Positions 9,164-18,639 of a stretch of DNA of 64,000 bases are shown here, piece by piece (position 1 is the first letter of the stretch; every line of letters begins with the position of its first letter). Both the position numbers and the translations under genes were made by a program. The notes below the pieces were generated by a model. That model did no database searches and was not told the origin of the DNA. It was given only the letters and a program-made list of their open reading frames with translations. The DNA is from Pedobacter sp. Leaf41 (GTDB taxonomy: Bacteria > Bacteroidota > Bacteroidia > Sphingobacteriales > Sphingobacteriaceae), in the NCBI RefSeq assembly GCF_001422545.1, contig NZ_LMLE01000010.1, positions 186,227 to 250,226 on the forward strand, read 5' to 3'.

Positions 9164-9661
9164 ATGAAAACAGTATTAGTACCAACAGATTTCAATTTAG
9201 AGAGTACAAAAATCATTGATGGTTTAACGCAGACTCAACCCCACGAAACCTTCAATATAATTTTTGTTCACGCATTCAAGTTATCAGATTCTATTACTGA
9301 TATGTTAATGTTGAGCCGAAGAAGCAGAGATTACGAAAACATTAGCGACGAGTTTTACCAGACTTTGAATAATTACAAGGCGAAGTTTACTAATCAAATA
9401 AATACCATTGGCATAGAGTATTTCTATGGTAGCACAGTGGCTGCCTTCAAAAACTTTATCGAAGCATTTGAGGTAGACTTTATTGCTTATCCTAAAGACT
9501 ATAACTTTAAGCAGATCAACAAATATAGTATCGATCCAAAGGTACTAACCGCTCGTTGTGGCCGCGAGGTGTTAGAATTAAATATCATGATGCTTCATAA
9601 TCAAGAAAATTTAATCGAAACTAAAATTCATGAAAACGAATTAAAAGCGGCAAACGCTTAA
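9164..9661 (+). CDS. Divergent UspA-like stress protein
   Basis: 165 aa, starting MKTVLVPTDFNLES, which matches the first beta strand and loop of universal stress proteins. The rest is diverged: the C-terminal ATP-binding G-x2-G-x9-GS/T motif typical of ATP-binding Usp proteins is not visible, so this is likely a non-nucleotide-binding or atypical member. It lies 25 bp upstream of the bestrophin gene on the same strand, so the two are likely co-transcribed, downstream of the direct-repeat array at 9073-9101. The family call rests on the N-terminus and the length. Confidence 0.55.
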   Translation: MKTVLVPTDFNLESTKIIDGLTQTQPHETFNIIFVHAFKLSDSITDMLMLSRRSRDYENISDEFYQTLNNYKAKFTNQINTIGIEYFYGSTVAAFKNFIEAFEVDFIAYPKDYNFKQINKYSIDPKVLTARCGREVLELNIMMLHNQENLIETKIHENELKAANA

Positions 9662-9686
9662 TTATTAACGAAATAAACTTAAGACC

Positions 9687-10613
9687 ATGCTGTTACGAAA
9701 TAATATTCCCCTCACCTATATATTTGGAAAGATTAAGAAAGAATTGCTTTTTGTAATTGCTTATTCAGTTGGAATCGTCATTCTTTATCAAAACTTTCAT
9801 GTTACCCGAATCTCAATTCCCATAACAGTTCCAGCTTTGCTGGGTACCATTATTTCGCTATTGCTAGCGTTCAGATCGAACCAAGCTTATGATAGATGGT
9901 GGGAAGCCAGGATTTTATGGGGTGCCATTGTTAACGATTCCCGATCACTTTCCAGACAGATTCTTTCTTTTGTAGAAAACCCATATGGTTCTGATGAGAT
10001 TGAAAGGTTCAAAGAGAAATTCATTAAAAGGCAAATTGCCTGGACTTATGCATTAAGTCAGGCTTTAAGAGGTTTTAATCCACGCAAAGGCTTAGAACAA
10101 TATTTATCTGCTGATGAAATGGAGTTCATTAAAAGACGTAAGAATGTTACTGCCACCCTGTTGGAATTACATGCAATGGATTTAAAGAAAGCTTTGAATG
10201 AAGGCTGGATTAACAAATATCAACAAATTGAAATCGACAAAACGCTTACCGCCTTGTGTAACCATATGGGAGGCTGTGAACGGATTAAGAACACCGTTTT
10301 TCCGGTAACTTATAGTAAATATATCAACATGTCGATTCATTTATTCATTGTTTTATTGCCGTTTGGTTTGATTGAATATTTCGGTTACATGGAAGTTCCA
10401 TTGGTTGTTGCTATTGCTGCATTTTTCCTTTTGGTAGAGAAAATGGCTGTTCACCTGCAAGATCCGTTCGAAAACAAGCCAACCGATACGCCGACCACTA
10501 CTATTTGTAGAACAATTGAGCGTGATCTTTGCCAGATGATTGATGATAACAAGATACTGGAAGATAAGCCACAAACTGAATTGGCTCAGGTAGGCTCATA
10601 TTACATCTTATAA
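9687..10613 (+). CDS. Bestrophin-family (UPF0187) ion channel
   Basis: 308 aa integral inner-membrane protein. Bacterial bestrophins (YneE type) form pentameric channels. The opening IPLTYIFGKIKKELLFVIAY, the conserved block LLAFRSNQAYDRWWEAR after the second hydrophobic stretch, and a C-terminal membrane pair around residues 213-250 followed by HLQDPFENKPTDTP (the family's acidic C-terminal motif) are all present. Length is typical. The transported ion cannot be read from sequence. It is the last gene of the likely usp-bestrophin unit; a hairpin terminator follows 50 bp later. Confidence 0.9.
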   Translation: MLLRNNIPLTYIFGKIKKELLFVIAYSVGIVILYQNFHVTRISIPITVPALLGTIISLLLAFRSNQAYDRWWEARILWGAIVNDSRSLSRQILSFVENPYGSDEIERFKEKFIKRQIAWTYALSQALRGFNPRKGLEQYLSADEMEFIKRRKNVTATLLELHAMDLKKALNEGWINKYQQIEIDKTLTALCNHMGGCERIKNTVFPVTYSKYINMSIHLFIVLLPFGLIEYFGYMEVPLVVAIAAFFLLVEKMAVHLQDPFENKPTDTPTTTICRTIERDLCQMIDDNKILEDKPQTELAQVGSYYIL

Positions 10614-10663
10614 AATCTTAATTCTTAGTTCTGTTCCAGGTTTGGAATAGGTTAGTTAAAAAC

Positions 10664-10706
10664 AATAGGTCTTTTCCCTGGATGGGGAAAAGCCTATTTA
10701 TTTTTG
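10664..10706 (+). terminator. Intrinsic terminator after bestrophin gene
   Basis: A long stem (AATAGG-CTTTTCCC paired with GGGAAAAG-CCTATT, one bulged T) with a 5-nt loop, followed by TATTTTTG. It separates the bestrophin gene from the convergent permease gene. Confidence 0.75.
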
Positions 10707-10798
10707 TGCCAAGCTATAACACCTACACAATCAAAGCTTTTTTCCACTGGTGAGGAATAAACCTAAGCGCATATCTAGGTTTAAAAATCTCTTTTAAT

Positions 10799-12019
10799 TT
10801 ATTTGAACCTAATTGCTTTTAATGGCGAAACTTTGCTGATGAGCAGAGAGGGAATAATTAATACGATTAAACAAACCAGAACGGTTAAAACGTTCAAACC
10901 TAATACATCTAAAAAATGAAATTCTATTGGTGCATAAGCCAAAAAATACGATGATTGGTTGAGTTTAAAAATATGTGTTGCCTGTTGAAAGAACCCTAGG
11001 CCGAGGCCTAAAATATTTCCAAGCAGTAAGCCGATCCCAATAAGGTAGGCGGCATTATACAGGAAAATCCTCATGATACTCCAGTTACTTGCCCCGAATG
11101 ACTTAAGCATTCCGATCATATTTGTACGCTCCAAAATCATAATTAACAATGCAGTAACCATATTAATTACACCTACAATCAACATTAAGATTAATAAAAC
11201 CCTTGTATTTACATCAAGTAGGCCCAACCAGGTAAATATATTGGGGAAATTTTCGATAATGGAAAACGAGCGCAGATTTTGTGGTAAACTTTCAAAAATA
11301 TCTGCCGAAACTTTATTAATAGCTTTAAAGTTTTTTATCCGGATTTCTATCCCACCAATTTGATCTGGCTTCCAGTTGTTTAAGCGTTTAATGATATTTA
11401 AGTTCCCAAGCACAAAGCTTTTGTCGATATCTTCCACCCCAATATCATAAATCCCCACAATTTTAAATTTACGTGGGCGCAACTGGTTTTGAACAAAATA
11501 CATAATGAAATCATCTCCAGTTTTAAGCTTCAACCGATTGGCTGTGTAATTGGAAACCAGTAATTCCTGCATGGCAGCGGTGCTATCCGAAAAATCGATA
11601 ATAGTTCCGCTTATAATGTGCTGTTTAATATAATCCCAGTTGTAGGTTTTGTCGACACCCTTAAAATTAATGCCTTCAATTTCATCATTGGCCGATAAAA
11701 TAGCTGGCTTGGTAGCAAAGGGATAGAAATATTCTACATCCGGATTATTGGTTAGCTTCTTTCTGGTTTCGCTATCCAGCACAAATGGAGAATGTTCAAA
11801 AGAGTTGTTTAAATCATAACGGGTAATTTGCACATCGCCCAGATAACCCCGCACTTTATCTTGAATTTCGGTTTTAAAGCCTTTAATAATGGCGATAGTC
11901 AGAATCATTACGGCAAGGCTAAGCATTACACCTGCAATGGCTATGCGAACGATGAGTTTGGAAAATGGTCGCTCAGATTTAATAGCGATTCGGCCGGCTA
12001 TAAAGTATTCGAAATTCAA
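10799..12019 (-). CDS. ABC transporter permease, LolC/LolE-FtsX family
   Basis: 406 aa. The topology is that of lipoprotein-releasing permeases: a cytoplasmic N-terminus (FIAGRIAIKSERPFSKLIVR), one transmembrane helix near residues 26-48, a periplasmic domain of about 220 aa, then three helices (near 270-300, 318-345, 370-395) with the FtsX-type MIGMLKSFGASNWSIMRIF coupling segment. The known role of LolCDE is to extract mature lipoproteins from the inner membrane. No LolD ATPase gene is nearby, so assignment as LolE rather than another MacB/FtsX-type permease rests on size and topology. Confidence 0.82.
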   Translation of the reverse strand: MNFEYFIAGRIAIKSERPFSKLIVRIAIAGVMLSLAVMILTIAIIKGFKTEIQDKVRGYLGDVQITRYDLNNSFEHSPFVLDSETRKKLTNNPDVEYFYPFATKPAILSANDEIEGINFKGVDKTYNWDYIKQHIISGTIIDFSDSTAAMQELLVSNYTANRLKLKTGDDFIMYFVQNQLRPRKFKIVGIYDIGVEDIDKSFVLGNLNIIKRLNNWKPDQIGGIEIRIKNFKAINKVSADIFESLPQNLRSFSIIENFPNIFTWLGLLDVNTRVLLILMLIVGVINMVTALLIMILERTNMIGMLKSFGASNWSIMRIFLYNAAYLIGIGLLLGNILGLGLGFFQQATHIFKLNQSSYFLAYAPIEFHFLDVLGLNVLTVLVCLIVLIIPSLLISKVSPLKAIRFK

Positions 12020-12188
12020 TTTGATTATTTTGTAACAGCAAAAATGCTTAAATCCTTTTTAAAAATGGTATATATTTGGAATATATTGGTCAACTTTAAA
12101 CAACAAGATCCAAATAACAATAATCAAATAAGTTGCTAAATTGTTTTGTCGATTAACATCCAAAACCAAATCGTAAAATTTATCCAAA

Positions 12189-13460
12189 ATGAAGAAATAC
12201 ATCAGTTTTGCACTAACCTCACTAATTGCCCTTTCTGCTTGTGGGCAGGGACCAAAAACTTTAGAGCAAGAAGTTGGAAAAGGCGATCCAAGTAAAAAAA
12301 CAGTTATCAGAAAAATTAATACTCCTGTAGAAACAACGATTAGAACTGGAGCGGAACAAACCGAAAAATACTTGTCGCTTTTAAAAGGAAAACGTGTAGG
12401 GATGGTTGTTAACCCGACATCAATTATCGGTACACAAACATCGGTTGATAGCTTATTGAAACTCGGTGTTAAAATTCAAAAAATATTTGGCCCGGAGCAT
12501 GGTTTTAGAGGCGATGCAAGTGCGGGGGTTAAAATAGATGATGCCGTTGATGCCAAAACCGAAATTAAAGCTGTTTCACTTTACGGAAAGCACAGTACGC
12601 CAACTACAGAAGACTTAGCTGATATTGATGTAATGATATTTGATATTCAGGATGTTGGAGTGCGTTTTTACACCTATATTAACACTTTACAACATGTTAT
12701 GGAAGCTTGTGCGATCAATAAAAAAGAGCTCTTGATATTGGATCGTCCAAATCCTAACGGTTATTTAATTGATGGCCCAATACTTGATCCTAAATTTAAA
12801 TCTGGTATCGGTATTCAACCTATTCCAATTGCACACGGACTAACTGTTGGCGAGTATGCGCAAATGCTTAACGGCGAAGGGTGGCTAAAAGACAAGGTAA
12901 AATGCAAAATCACAGTAATTAAAAATGCAAACTACAACCATGATATGGAATACGTGTTGCCAGTAAAACCATCGCCAAATTTAAATACTGCGCAATCTAT
13001 ACTGCTATACCCATCTACCTGTTTATTCGAAGGAACATATTTAAATCACGGTCGTGGTACAATGTTTCCTTTTACTATTGTGGGCGCACCGTACCTGAAA
13101 GGGAAATTCGATTTCAGTTTTACACCAAAAAGCATCAAAGGCATGTCAGAAACTCCATTGTTTCAAGATCAGGTTTGCTACGGTTTGGATTTAAGGAAAT
13201 ATGATACTGCTGAACTCCGCAAAACAAAACAGGTTAATATTTCCTGGTTGATTGAATTATATAATGCGTCGCCGAAGAAAGAAGATTTTTTTAACAACAA
13301 GCTGAGTAAAGAAATGGGAACGATTGAGAAACTAGTAGGCGTTGGCGATTTTAGGCAACAGGTAATTGATGGGAAAAGCGAACAGGAAATTAGAGCAAGT
13401 TGGGAGCCGGGATTGAGTGCTTACAAAAAAATGCGGTTAAAGTATTTGCTTTATAAATAA
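12189..13460 (+). CDS. DUF1343 / NamZ-like exo-beta-N-acetylmuramidase, lipoprotein
   Basis: 423 aa. The N-terminal signal ends in a lipobox (ALSAC, Cys18), so it is probably an anchored lipoprotein. The remainder is DUF1343 (CAZy GH171), with the conserved block KKIFGPEHGFRGDA-like at residues 97-112, DIQDVGVRFYTYINTL and LDRPNPNGY. Characterised members release terminal MurNAc from peptidoglycan fragments, which points to cell-wall turnover or MurNAc salvage. Length and motifs are complete. No other salvage gene adjoins it, although a GH20 hexosaminidase (51.1 kb), which could remove the GlcNAc partner, lies in the same window. Confidence 0.88.
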   Translation: MKKYISFALTSLIALSACGQGPKTLEQEVGKGDPSKKTVIRKINTPVETTIRTGAEQTEKYLSLLKGKRVGMVVNPTSIIGTQTSVDSLLKLGVKIQKIFGPEHGFRGDASAGVKIDDAVDAKTEIKAVSLYGKHSTPTTEDLADIDVMIFDIQDVGVRFYTYINTLQHVMEACAINKKELLILDRPNPNGYLIDGPILDPKFKSGIGIQPIPIAHGLTVGEYAQMLNGEGWLKDKVKCKITVIKNANYNHDMEYVLPVKPSPNLNTAQSILLYPSTCLFEGTYLNHGRGTMFPFTIVGAPYLKGKFDFSFTPKSIKGMSETPLFQDQVCYGLDLRKYDTAELRKTKQVNISWLIELYNASPKKEDFFNNKLSKEMGTIEKLVGVGDFRQQVIDGKSEQEIRASWEPGLSAYKKMRLKYLLYK

Positions 13461-13497
13461 TGAGTGAGTGATTGAATAATTGAGTGATTGAGTGATC
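13461..13497. repeat. Short imperfect TGAGTGATTG repeats
   Basis: Three imperfect copies of GAGTGATTGA-like units follow directly on the muramidase stop codon. They look like slippage-derived low-complexity DNA and have no evident function. Confidence 0.5.
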
Positions 13498-13593
13498 AGA
13501 ACCAATAATTGAAACATTACTGCTGAAAACGTTGTTTTAAAAAGAGATAATGGCATTCATCATAGTCTAACACAAAAATCAATCATTTACATT

Positions 13594-13800
13594 ATGAGCG
13601 GTCCAAAAAAAGAAAATAATAATCCAGGAAGTAATTATCAGGAAGAAGTACCTAAAGGCAGGGAGCCAGAAGATCATAAAACGGTGAGAAAACCGAATGA
13701 CAGCTTGCCAAATAAACCGCCAAAAACAGAAAATCCAGCTAAGCAGCGGGAAAATGAAGAACAGCCGGTAAACCCAATCAAAAAGGCACCAAAAGAATAA
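13594..13800 (+). CDS. Small hydrophilic Pro/Lys/Glu-rich protein, likely disordered
   Basis: 68 aa, starting MSGPKKENNNPGSNYQEE. It is rich in P, K, E and N, with almost no large hydrophobic residues, no signal peptide and no membrane segment, so an intrinsically disordered, hydrophilin-like protein is likely. It has its own upstream gap of about 130 bp and a strong terminator 18 bp after the stop codon, which supports it being a real gene. No family recognised. Confidence 0.6.
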   Translation: MSGPKKENNNPGSNYQEEVPKGREPEDHKTVRKPNDSLPNKPPKTENPAKQRENEEQPVNPIKKAPKE

Positions 13801-13817
13801 TTTTAAATCGGATATAT

Positions 13818-13849
13818 ATAAAAGCCAAGTTTTTAAACTTGGCTTTTAT
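13818..13849. terminator. Bidirectional terminator between convergent genes
   Basis: A perfect 15-bp inverted repeat (ATAAAAGCCAAGTTT and its complement) around a TT loop, with T/A-rich flanks on both sides. It lies between the small-protein gene (plus) and the PAS kinase gene (minus). Confidence 0.85.
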
Positions 13850-13857
13850 TTTAACAA

Positions 13858-15708
13858 CTACTTTATTTTCAAAGCGAAATAGAATGTCGACCCTTTCCCT
13901 TTTTCACTTTCAACCCATATTCTGCCACCTTCATTTTTGACAATTTCTGAAGAGATATATAACCCGAGCCCCAAGCCTGGATAAGTATGTTGCAGATTCC
14001 CACCTACCCGGTAAAACTGATCAAAAACCAAATGTTGTAAGTCTCTGGAAATTCCAATTCCGTAATCTCTAACGCTCAAAATTACTTCATCATCATACAA
14101 ATAACTCGCTACAAAAATTCTATCGGCATCATTGGAATATTTAATCGCGTTTGAAAGGAAATTAACAATTACCTGCCCTATTCGCTCTTTATCAGCATAA
14201 ACTGAAGCATTGCTATTTACATCTAATTCGATCCGATGTTGTGAGGTGGTATGCTGTATTTCATCGACCATTTCATTTACTAACGTATCAAAGTCAAAAT
14301 CAACGGGATTGAATGTCATCTTTCCTGATTGAATTTTAGTAACATCGAGCAAATCGCCAATTAATCCGGTTAACCTGTTAAGTTGTATGTCCATCTTATG
14401 AACCATATTGGCTTTCTTTTCATCGCCTTCTTTGCGAATCATTCTTTCCAGCACCTGTGTGTAAGCCTTGATACTGGTTACAGGCGTCTTCAATTCGTGA
14501 CTGGCAATGCCTAAAAACTCATCTTTCTGTTTTTGAAGCTGAACCAGCTTGGTCACATCGGTAGCACAGTGCAAAATGGCATAAACTTTCCCTTCCGCAT
14601 TGCGCAAAGGCTTGTAGGTAAAGTTAAACCACTGTGGCTTCATCTCCCCATCTACAGGCAAAAATGCCATCTGCTGATCTGCATGGTAAGGCACACCTGT
14701 GCGATAAACCTCTTTTAATAGATTAATAAAAGGTTGGCCTTTAAGTTCAGGGATTGCCTCTTCGAACGGCAAACCAATAATGCTTTTATCTTTGCCCCAA
14801 AACTTGAGCATTTCATCATTTACGATAGATACGATAATATCTTCTGTCTCGTAATAAGCTGTGGCCATTGGTGTATCAAGCACCAAATTCCTAAAACGCT
14901 GTTCGCTTTCTTCAAAAGCCAGACGAGATCTTACCTGGATGCTAACGTCATTAGCAACCACCATCACCCCTGTTATATTTTTGTCTTTATCACGAATGGG
15001 ATCATAAACAAAGTTGAAATAGCAATCTTCCAATAAGCCATCGAATTCCAGTTTTGCATAAGTTTCATAACCATAATGCGCTACACCGTTTTGATAAACA
15101 TCCTGCAACAATTTCGGAAAAGGCTGGTTTTTGATTTCAGGTAAGGCATCGATTATTTTTTGGCCCAAGATACTTTTGTCTTTACCCCAAATTTTAAGAA
15201 GCTCGTCATTTGCATCCTCAACTACAAAATCATTACCGCGAAGTATCCCAATGGCAACCGGTGCATCGTAGATCATTTGCCTAAAAAGCGCTTCGCTCTC
15301 TTTACACTTCAATTTAGCATTAACCAATTCTGTAACATCTGTAGCGGTATTTAAAATTGCCCAAACTTTACCGTTTTCGTCTTTTAAAGGTTTGTAAATA
15401 AAATCGAAGTAAAACGTTTGAAGAACACCATTATTAATTAGTTCAACCTTATCTTCCTTTGCTTCGTAGGCAATACCGGTTTCAAAAACATTTTTTAATA
15501 GCTGGATAAATGGTTGACCGTTTAATTCAGGCAAAGCAACTTCTAAAGGCATTCCAATTACAGATTCATCTTTGCCCCAAGCTTTCAAAATCGCTTTATT
15601 GGCAATCTCGATGATGAGTTGTTCGCCTACATACAAACCAATAGGCATCGCCGATTCTTCCGTTATGATAGAAAATAAAGAAGCTTTGTCTTGTAAATTT
15701 ATTCGCAT
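13858..15708 (-). CDS. Cytoplasmic sensor histidine kinase with three tandem PAS domains
   Basis: 616 aa, no membrane segment. Three PAS/PAC repeats lie near residues 20-135, 145-263 and 273-385. Each repeats a W-G-K-D-x-S-(V/I)-(I/L)-G motif, then an A-L/I-P-E-(L/I) and QPF block, and ends in a (T/A)-x-DV(T/S) linker. They are followed by HisKA (GIASHELKTPVTSI, phospho-His) and HATPase (NFLSNAIKYSND, DYGIGI, GLGLGLYIS). All kinase boxes are intact. No response regulator is adjacent, so the partner is unknown. The close likeness of the three PAS units implies internal duplication. It is followed after a short gap by the topoisomerase gene on the same strand. Confidence 0.93.
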   Translation of the reverse strand: MRINLQDKASLFSIITEESAMPIGLYVGEQLIIEIANKAILKAWGKDESVIGMPLEVALPELNGQPFIQLLKNVFETGIAYEAKEDKVELINNGVLQTFYFDFIYKPLKDENGKVWAILNTATDVTELVNAKLKCKESEALFRQMIYDAPVAIGILRGNDFVVEDANDELLKIWGKDKSILGQKIIDALPEIKNQPFPKLLQDVYQNGVAHYGYETYAKLEFDGLLEDCYFNFVYDPIRDKDKNITGVMVVANDVSIQVRSRLAFEESEQRFRNLVLDTPMATAYYETEDIIVSIVNDEMLKFWGKDKSIIGLPFEEAIPELKGQPFINLLKEVYRTGVPYHADQQMAFLPVDGEMKPQWFNFTYKPLRNAEGKVYAILHCATDVTKLVQLQKQKDEFLGIASHELKTPVTSIKAYTQVLERMIRKEGDEKKANMVHKMDIQLNRLTGLIGDLLDVTKIQSGKMTFNPVDFDFDTLVNEMVDEIQHTTSQHRIELDVNSNASVYADKERIGQVIVNFLSNAIKYSNDADRIFVASYLYDDEVILSVRDYGIGISRDLQHLVFDQFYRVGGNLQHTYPGLGLGLYISSEIVKNEGGRIWVESEKGKGSTFYFALKIK

Positions 15709-15729
15709 TGTTAAACATAAATAATCAAT

Positions 15730-16776
15730 CTACTTACTACCTGTAGCTTTTAAAAAAGATAGAAGCACTTTTTCATCATGCTCTAAACCTACTTTTCCGA
15801 TGGTTTTGTGGTTATTCATTTTCTTCAAATACTTTTCAAGTTCATTGTTCTCGTAAGCCGTAATTAAAATAGGATACACGTAAGAACTTTTACAAACGGC
15901 CCGGGTATTGCCCAATTTTTTAGCTACACAATCTAAAACACTAACTACCGTTTTCTTGGTGTTAAGTTCCCAATCTTTATCTGCCGCACATTTAGAAAAC
16001 TGGCGTAAGGCTTCAAGCGTTCCACCCCAGGTTCTAAAATCCTTTGCGGTAAAATCATTTCCTGTTATTTCTTTAATGTAATTGTTAATTTTTCCTGAGT
16101 CGATCCCTCTATGCTCCTTACCATTTGTATAATATTGGAATAAGTCCTGTCCAGGAATATCGCGGCATTTTTTTACAAGTTTAGCCAGGCTTCTGTCGTT
16201 GAGTACCACATTTTGCTTAACTCCTTTTTTACCTATAAAATCGATATGGATTTTACTTCCATTTATTTTAACATGCTTATCTCTTAAGGTAGTGAGTCCG
16301 AAAGAGCCATAAAGTTGCTTGTAACTTTCATTGCCAACGCGAATTAAAGTTTTTTGCAAAACATCAACAGAAATCGCAAGCACTTTCCGCTCATCCAATT
16401 CTTTCCGTTTTAAATCCTTCGCCAGTTTTTTTCTTGCTTCGGGTAAGGCTTTACCGAACTCATATAATCTAAAATATTTATCATCAGAGCGACGGCTTGT
16501 CCACTTTGGATGGTATTTATATTGTTTTCTTCCCGCAGCGTCGATTCCAGTAACCTGTAGATAAGCATTTGGCTTATTGGCTATCCATACTTTTTGCCAG
16601 GCTGGCGGAATAACCAAAGATTTGATTCTGTCGAGATGCTTTTCATCCTTTATTGTTTGGCCGTCTTTGTCTTCATAATGAAATTTACCGGATTTACCTT
16701 TACGATAAATACCAGGCATGGAATCGGTTACGTAGACCAATCCGCTAGCTTTAACCACATCTTTCCCTTGTACCAT
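15730..16776 (-). CDS. DNA topoisomerase IB (poxvirus-like)
   Basis: 348 aa. It relaxes supercoils by forming a 3'-phosphotyrosyl bond with DNA. Family marks are the N-terminal SMPGIYRKGKSGKFHY..VIPPAWQKVWI block, the KDFRTWGGT motif with a catalytic Arg, and the C-terminal CKSSYVYP segment, which holds the likely nucleophilic Tyr. Length is typical of bacterial members. It lies 21 bp upstream (in transcription order) of the PAS kinase, so the two may be co-transcribed. Confidence 0.92.
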   Translation of the reverse strand: MVQGKDVVKASGLVYVTDSMPGIYRKGKSGKFHYEDKDGQTIKDEKHLDRIKSLVIPPAWQKVWIANKPNAYLQVTGIDAAGRKQYKYHPKWTSRRSDDKYFRLYEFGKALPEARKKLAKDLKRKELDERKVLAISVDVLQKTLIRVGNESYKQLYGSFGLTTLRDKHVKINGSKIHIDFIGKKGVKQNVVLNDRSLAKLVKKCRDIPGQDLFQYYTNGKEHRGIDSGKINNYIKEITGNDFTAKDFRTWGGTLEALRQFSKCAADKDWELNTKKTVVSVLDCVAKKLGNTRAVCKSSYVYPILITAYENNELEKYLKKMNNHKTIGKVGLEHDEKVLLSFLKATGSK

Positions 16777-16864
16777 TTTAACCTATAAGGATGATTTATT
16801 TTTAGTTATTTTGCAAAAACTTAATGTAAATATTTACGTTGATTTAGAAACACAACACTTTCGT

Positions 16865-17773
16865 ATGAAAATAGTTTTTATGGGTACGCCCGATTTTGCA
16901 GTGGCCTCGTTGGATGCTTTAGTTAAAGCCAAATTTGATATTGTAGCAGTCATAACTGCTCCTGACAAACCAGCCGGTCGCGGACAAAAACTAAATGAAA
17001 GTGCAGTAAAAAAATATGCGGTTGAACATGATATTCCGGTTTTACAGCCTGAGAAATTAAAAAACCCCGAGTTTTTAGCGCAACTAAAATCATTTGATGC
17101 AGATCTACAAGTGGTTGTAGCTTTTAGGATGTTGCCCGAGGTGGTGTGGAACATGCCAAAGAAGGGAACTATAAATCTGCATGGCTCGCTTCTGCCGCAA
17201 TATCGGGGGGCAGCTCCAATCAACCACGCTATTATTAATGGAGAAAAAGAAAGCGGCGTAACCACTTTTTTCTTAACCCATGAAATTGATACGGGCGATA
17301 TTATTCAAAGCGCCACTACCCCAATAGCTGATGATGAAACTACAGGTGAACTTCATGATAAACTAATGCAGATTGGCGCCGAGCTATTGGTTAAAACGGT
17401 TAAAGCGATTAAGGAGGATAATTACCAGGAACAGCCTCAACCACAGAGCGAGGTATTGAAACATGCACCAAAAATTTTTAAAGACGATTGCAAAATAGAT
17501 TGGAATCAGCCTGCCCAACAGGTCTATAATCTCATTCGCGGCCTGAGCCCTTATCCAACTTCATTCACATTTTTAAATGATAAAACGCTAAAAGTGTTTA
17601 AAGCTGAATTGGAAAACAAAGAGCCAGGAATTGCAGCAGGTGGATTTTTAACGGATGGAAAAACTTACCTGAAATTTGCTGCGAAAGACGGCTTTATCAA
17701 ACTGATTGATATTCAGTATGAAGGTAAAAAACGAATGTTAATTGAAGATTTTCTCCGAGGAATGAGGTTGTAA
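16865..17773 (+). CDS. fmt: Methionyl-tRNA formyltransferase
   Basis: 302 aa from the ATG at 16865, which gives the canonical MKIVFMGTPDFAV start; a longer in-frame reading from a TTG at 16811 adds 18 residues with no family support. It formylates initiator Met-tRNA with 10-formyl-THF. The GSLLPQYRGAAPINHAI signature includes the catalytic region, and HEIDTGDII and the C-terminal OB-like domain (NLIRGLSPYPTSFTF) are present. It is encoded alone, convergent with the aminotransferase gene that ends 23 bp downstream. Confidence 0.96.
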   Translation: MKIVFMGTPDFAVASLDALVKAKFDIVAVITAPDKPAGRGQKLNESAVKKYAVEHDIPVLQPEKLKNPEFLAQLKSFDADLQVVVAFRMLPEVVWNMPKKGTINLHGSLLPQYRGAAPINHAIINGEKESGVTTFFLTHEIDTGDIIQSATTPIADDETTGELHDKLMQIGAELLVKTVKAIKEDNYQEQPQPQSEVLKHAPKIFKDDCKIDWNQPAQQVYNLIRGLSPYPTSFTFLNDKTLKVFKAELENKEPGIAAGGFLTDGKTYLKFAAKDGFIKLIDIQYEGKKRMLIEDFLRGMRL

Positions 17774-17796
17774 TTCTTATTAGTAATAATCCAATT

Positions 17797-18636
17797 TTAA
17801 AGACTATTCAGCTTATCAACTAAAAACTTCGAAACCTCATTAAAATAACGTTTCCTGCCGTAGCCCATTACCCACTGAATACCTTGAGTTGCGTTAGTGA
17901 TGAAAACTTCTTCAGCTTCTTTCAAAATTTCAGGGTTTATTTGAGCCTCAGTCAGAGTTAGATCATTCATTCTACATAATTGCATAACAGCGCTGCGCAT
18001 TACCCCGCTAATACAACCTTCGGTTAAAGCTGGTGTGTAAATTTGATCATTATAAACAATGAATACGTTTGCACTAATGCTTTCGCACAAAAAGCCATTT
18101 TGATTTAAAATCATGGCTTCATCTAAACGATTTTGGCTCTTGAAAATTCCCGCCATCACATAAGGCAATGCATTGGATGTTTTGAAGTTTGACAGCTTGT
18201 TTATTGGCTTCGTAATTTCGTCGTAAACATCAATAATTAACCCTTTATTATTCAGTTCGTATCGATTGCTTTGCAGCGGTATGCCTTCCAACACATATCC
18301 GGCCTTATTAATTTCGGGTGTGTAAACTCCAGCTCCCTGACGATAAACAGATAATCGGAACCGAACATTACCATTCCATCTGTTCTTTTTAGCGAGATCG
18401 GCTGTTTTTTGGCGAAGAAAATAATCGTCCATTAAAGCATGTCCATCCATTTTCAGTGCCTTCATTCCGCTAACCAAACGGTCTGCATGAAAATCTGCAA
18501 ACTGCAATTTATTGTCAATCATCCTAATGCTTTCAAACAGCCCGTCGCCAAATTTGAAACTTCTGTTAGAAGCTGTCAGGATGGGAACATTAACCGCATG
18601 AAATTCATCGTTAAAAAGAAGGTACTGTTGAGACAT
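17797..18636 (-). CDS. Class IV aminotransferase (PabC/IlvE/Dat-like)
   Basis: 279 aa PLP enzyme of fold type IV. The entry motif FGDGLFESIRM, the mid-domain block with the PLP Lys (NFKTSNALPYVMA) and the ESISANVFIVYNDQIYTPALTEGCISGVMR signature are present. These fit 4-amino-4-deoxychorismate lyase (PabC, folate pathway), branched-chain aminotransferase or D-amino-acid aminotransferase. A pabB-like gene elsewhere in the window (31.2 kb) makes PabC attractive, but substrate choice cannot be settled from sequence. Its start lies 3 bp after the rluD-type gene stop codon, so the two are one operon. Confidence 0.85.
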   Translation of the reverse strand: MSQQYLLFNDEFHAVNVPILTASNRSFKFGDGLFESIRMIDNKLQFADFHADRLVSGMKALKMDGHALMDDYFLRQKTADLAKKNRWNGNVRFRLSVYRQGAGVYTPEINKAGYVLEGIPLQSNRYELNNKGLIIDVYDEITKPINKLSNFKTSNALPYVMAGIFKSQNRLDEAMILNQNGFLCESISANVFIVYNDQIYTPALTEGCISGVMRSAVMQLCRMNDLTLTEAQINPEILKEAEEVFITNATQGIQWVMGYGRKRYFNEVSKFLVDKLNSL

Positions 18637-18639
18637 ATT

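Noticed and set aside
11828..12139. 103-aa plus-strand frame crossing the permease start
   Set aside because: Mostly antisense to the permease gene; the tail in the gap is low in complexity and has no family support.
16811..16864. N-terminal extension of fmt from a TTG codon
   Set aside because: The family begins at MKIVFMGTP.
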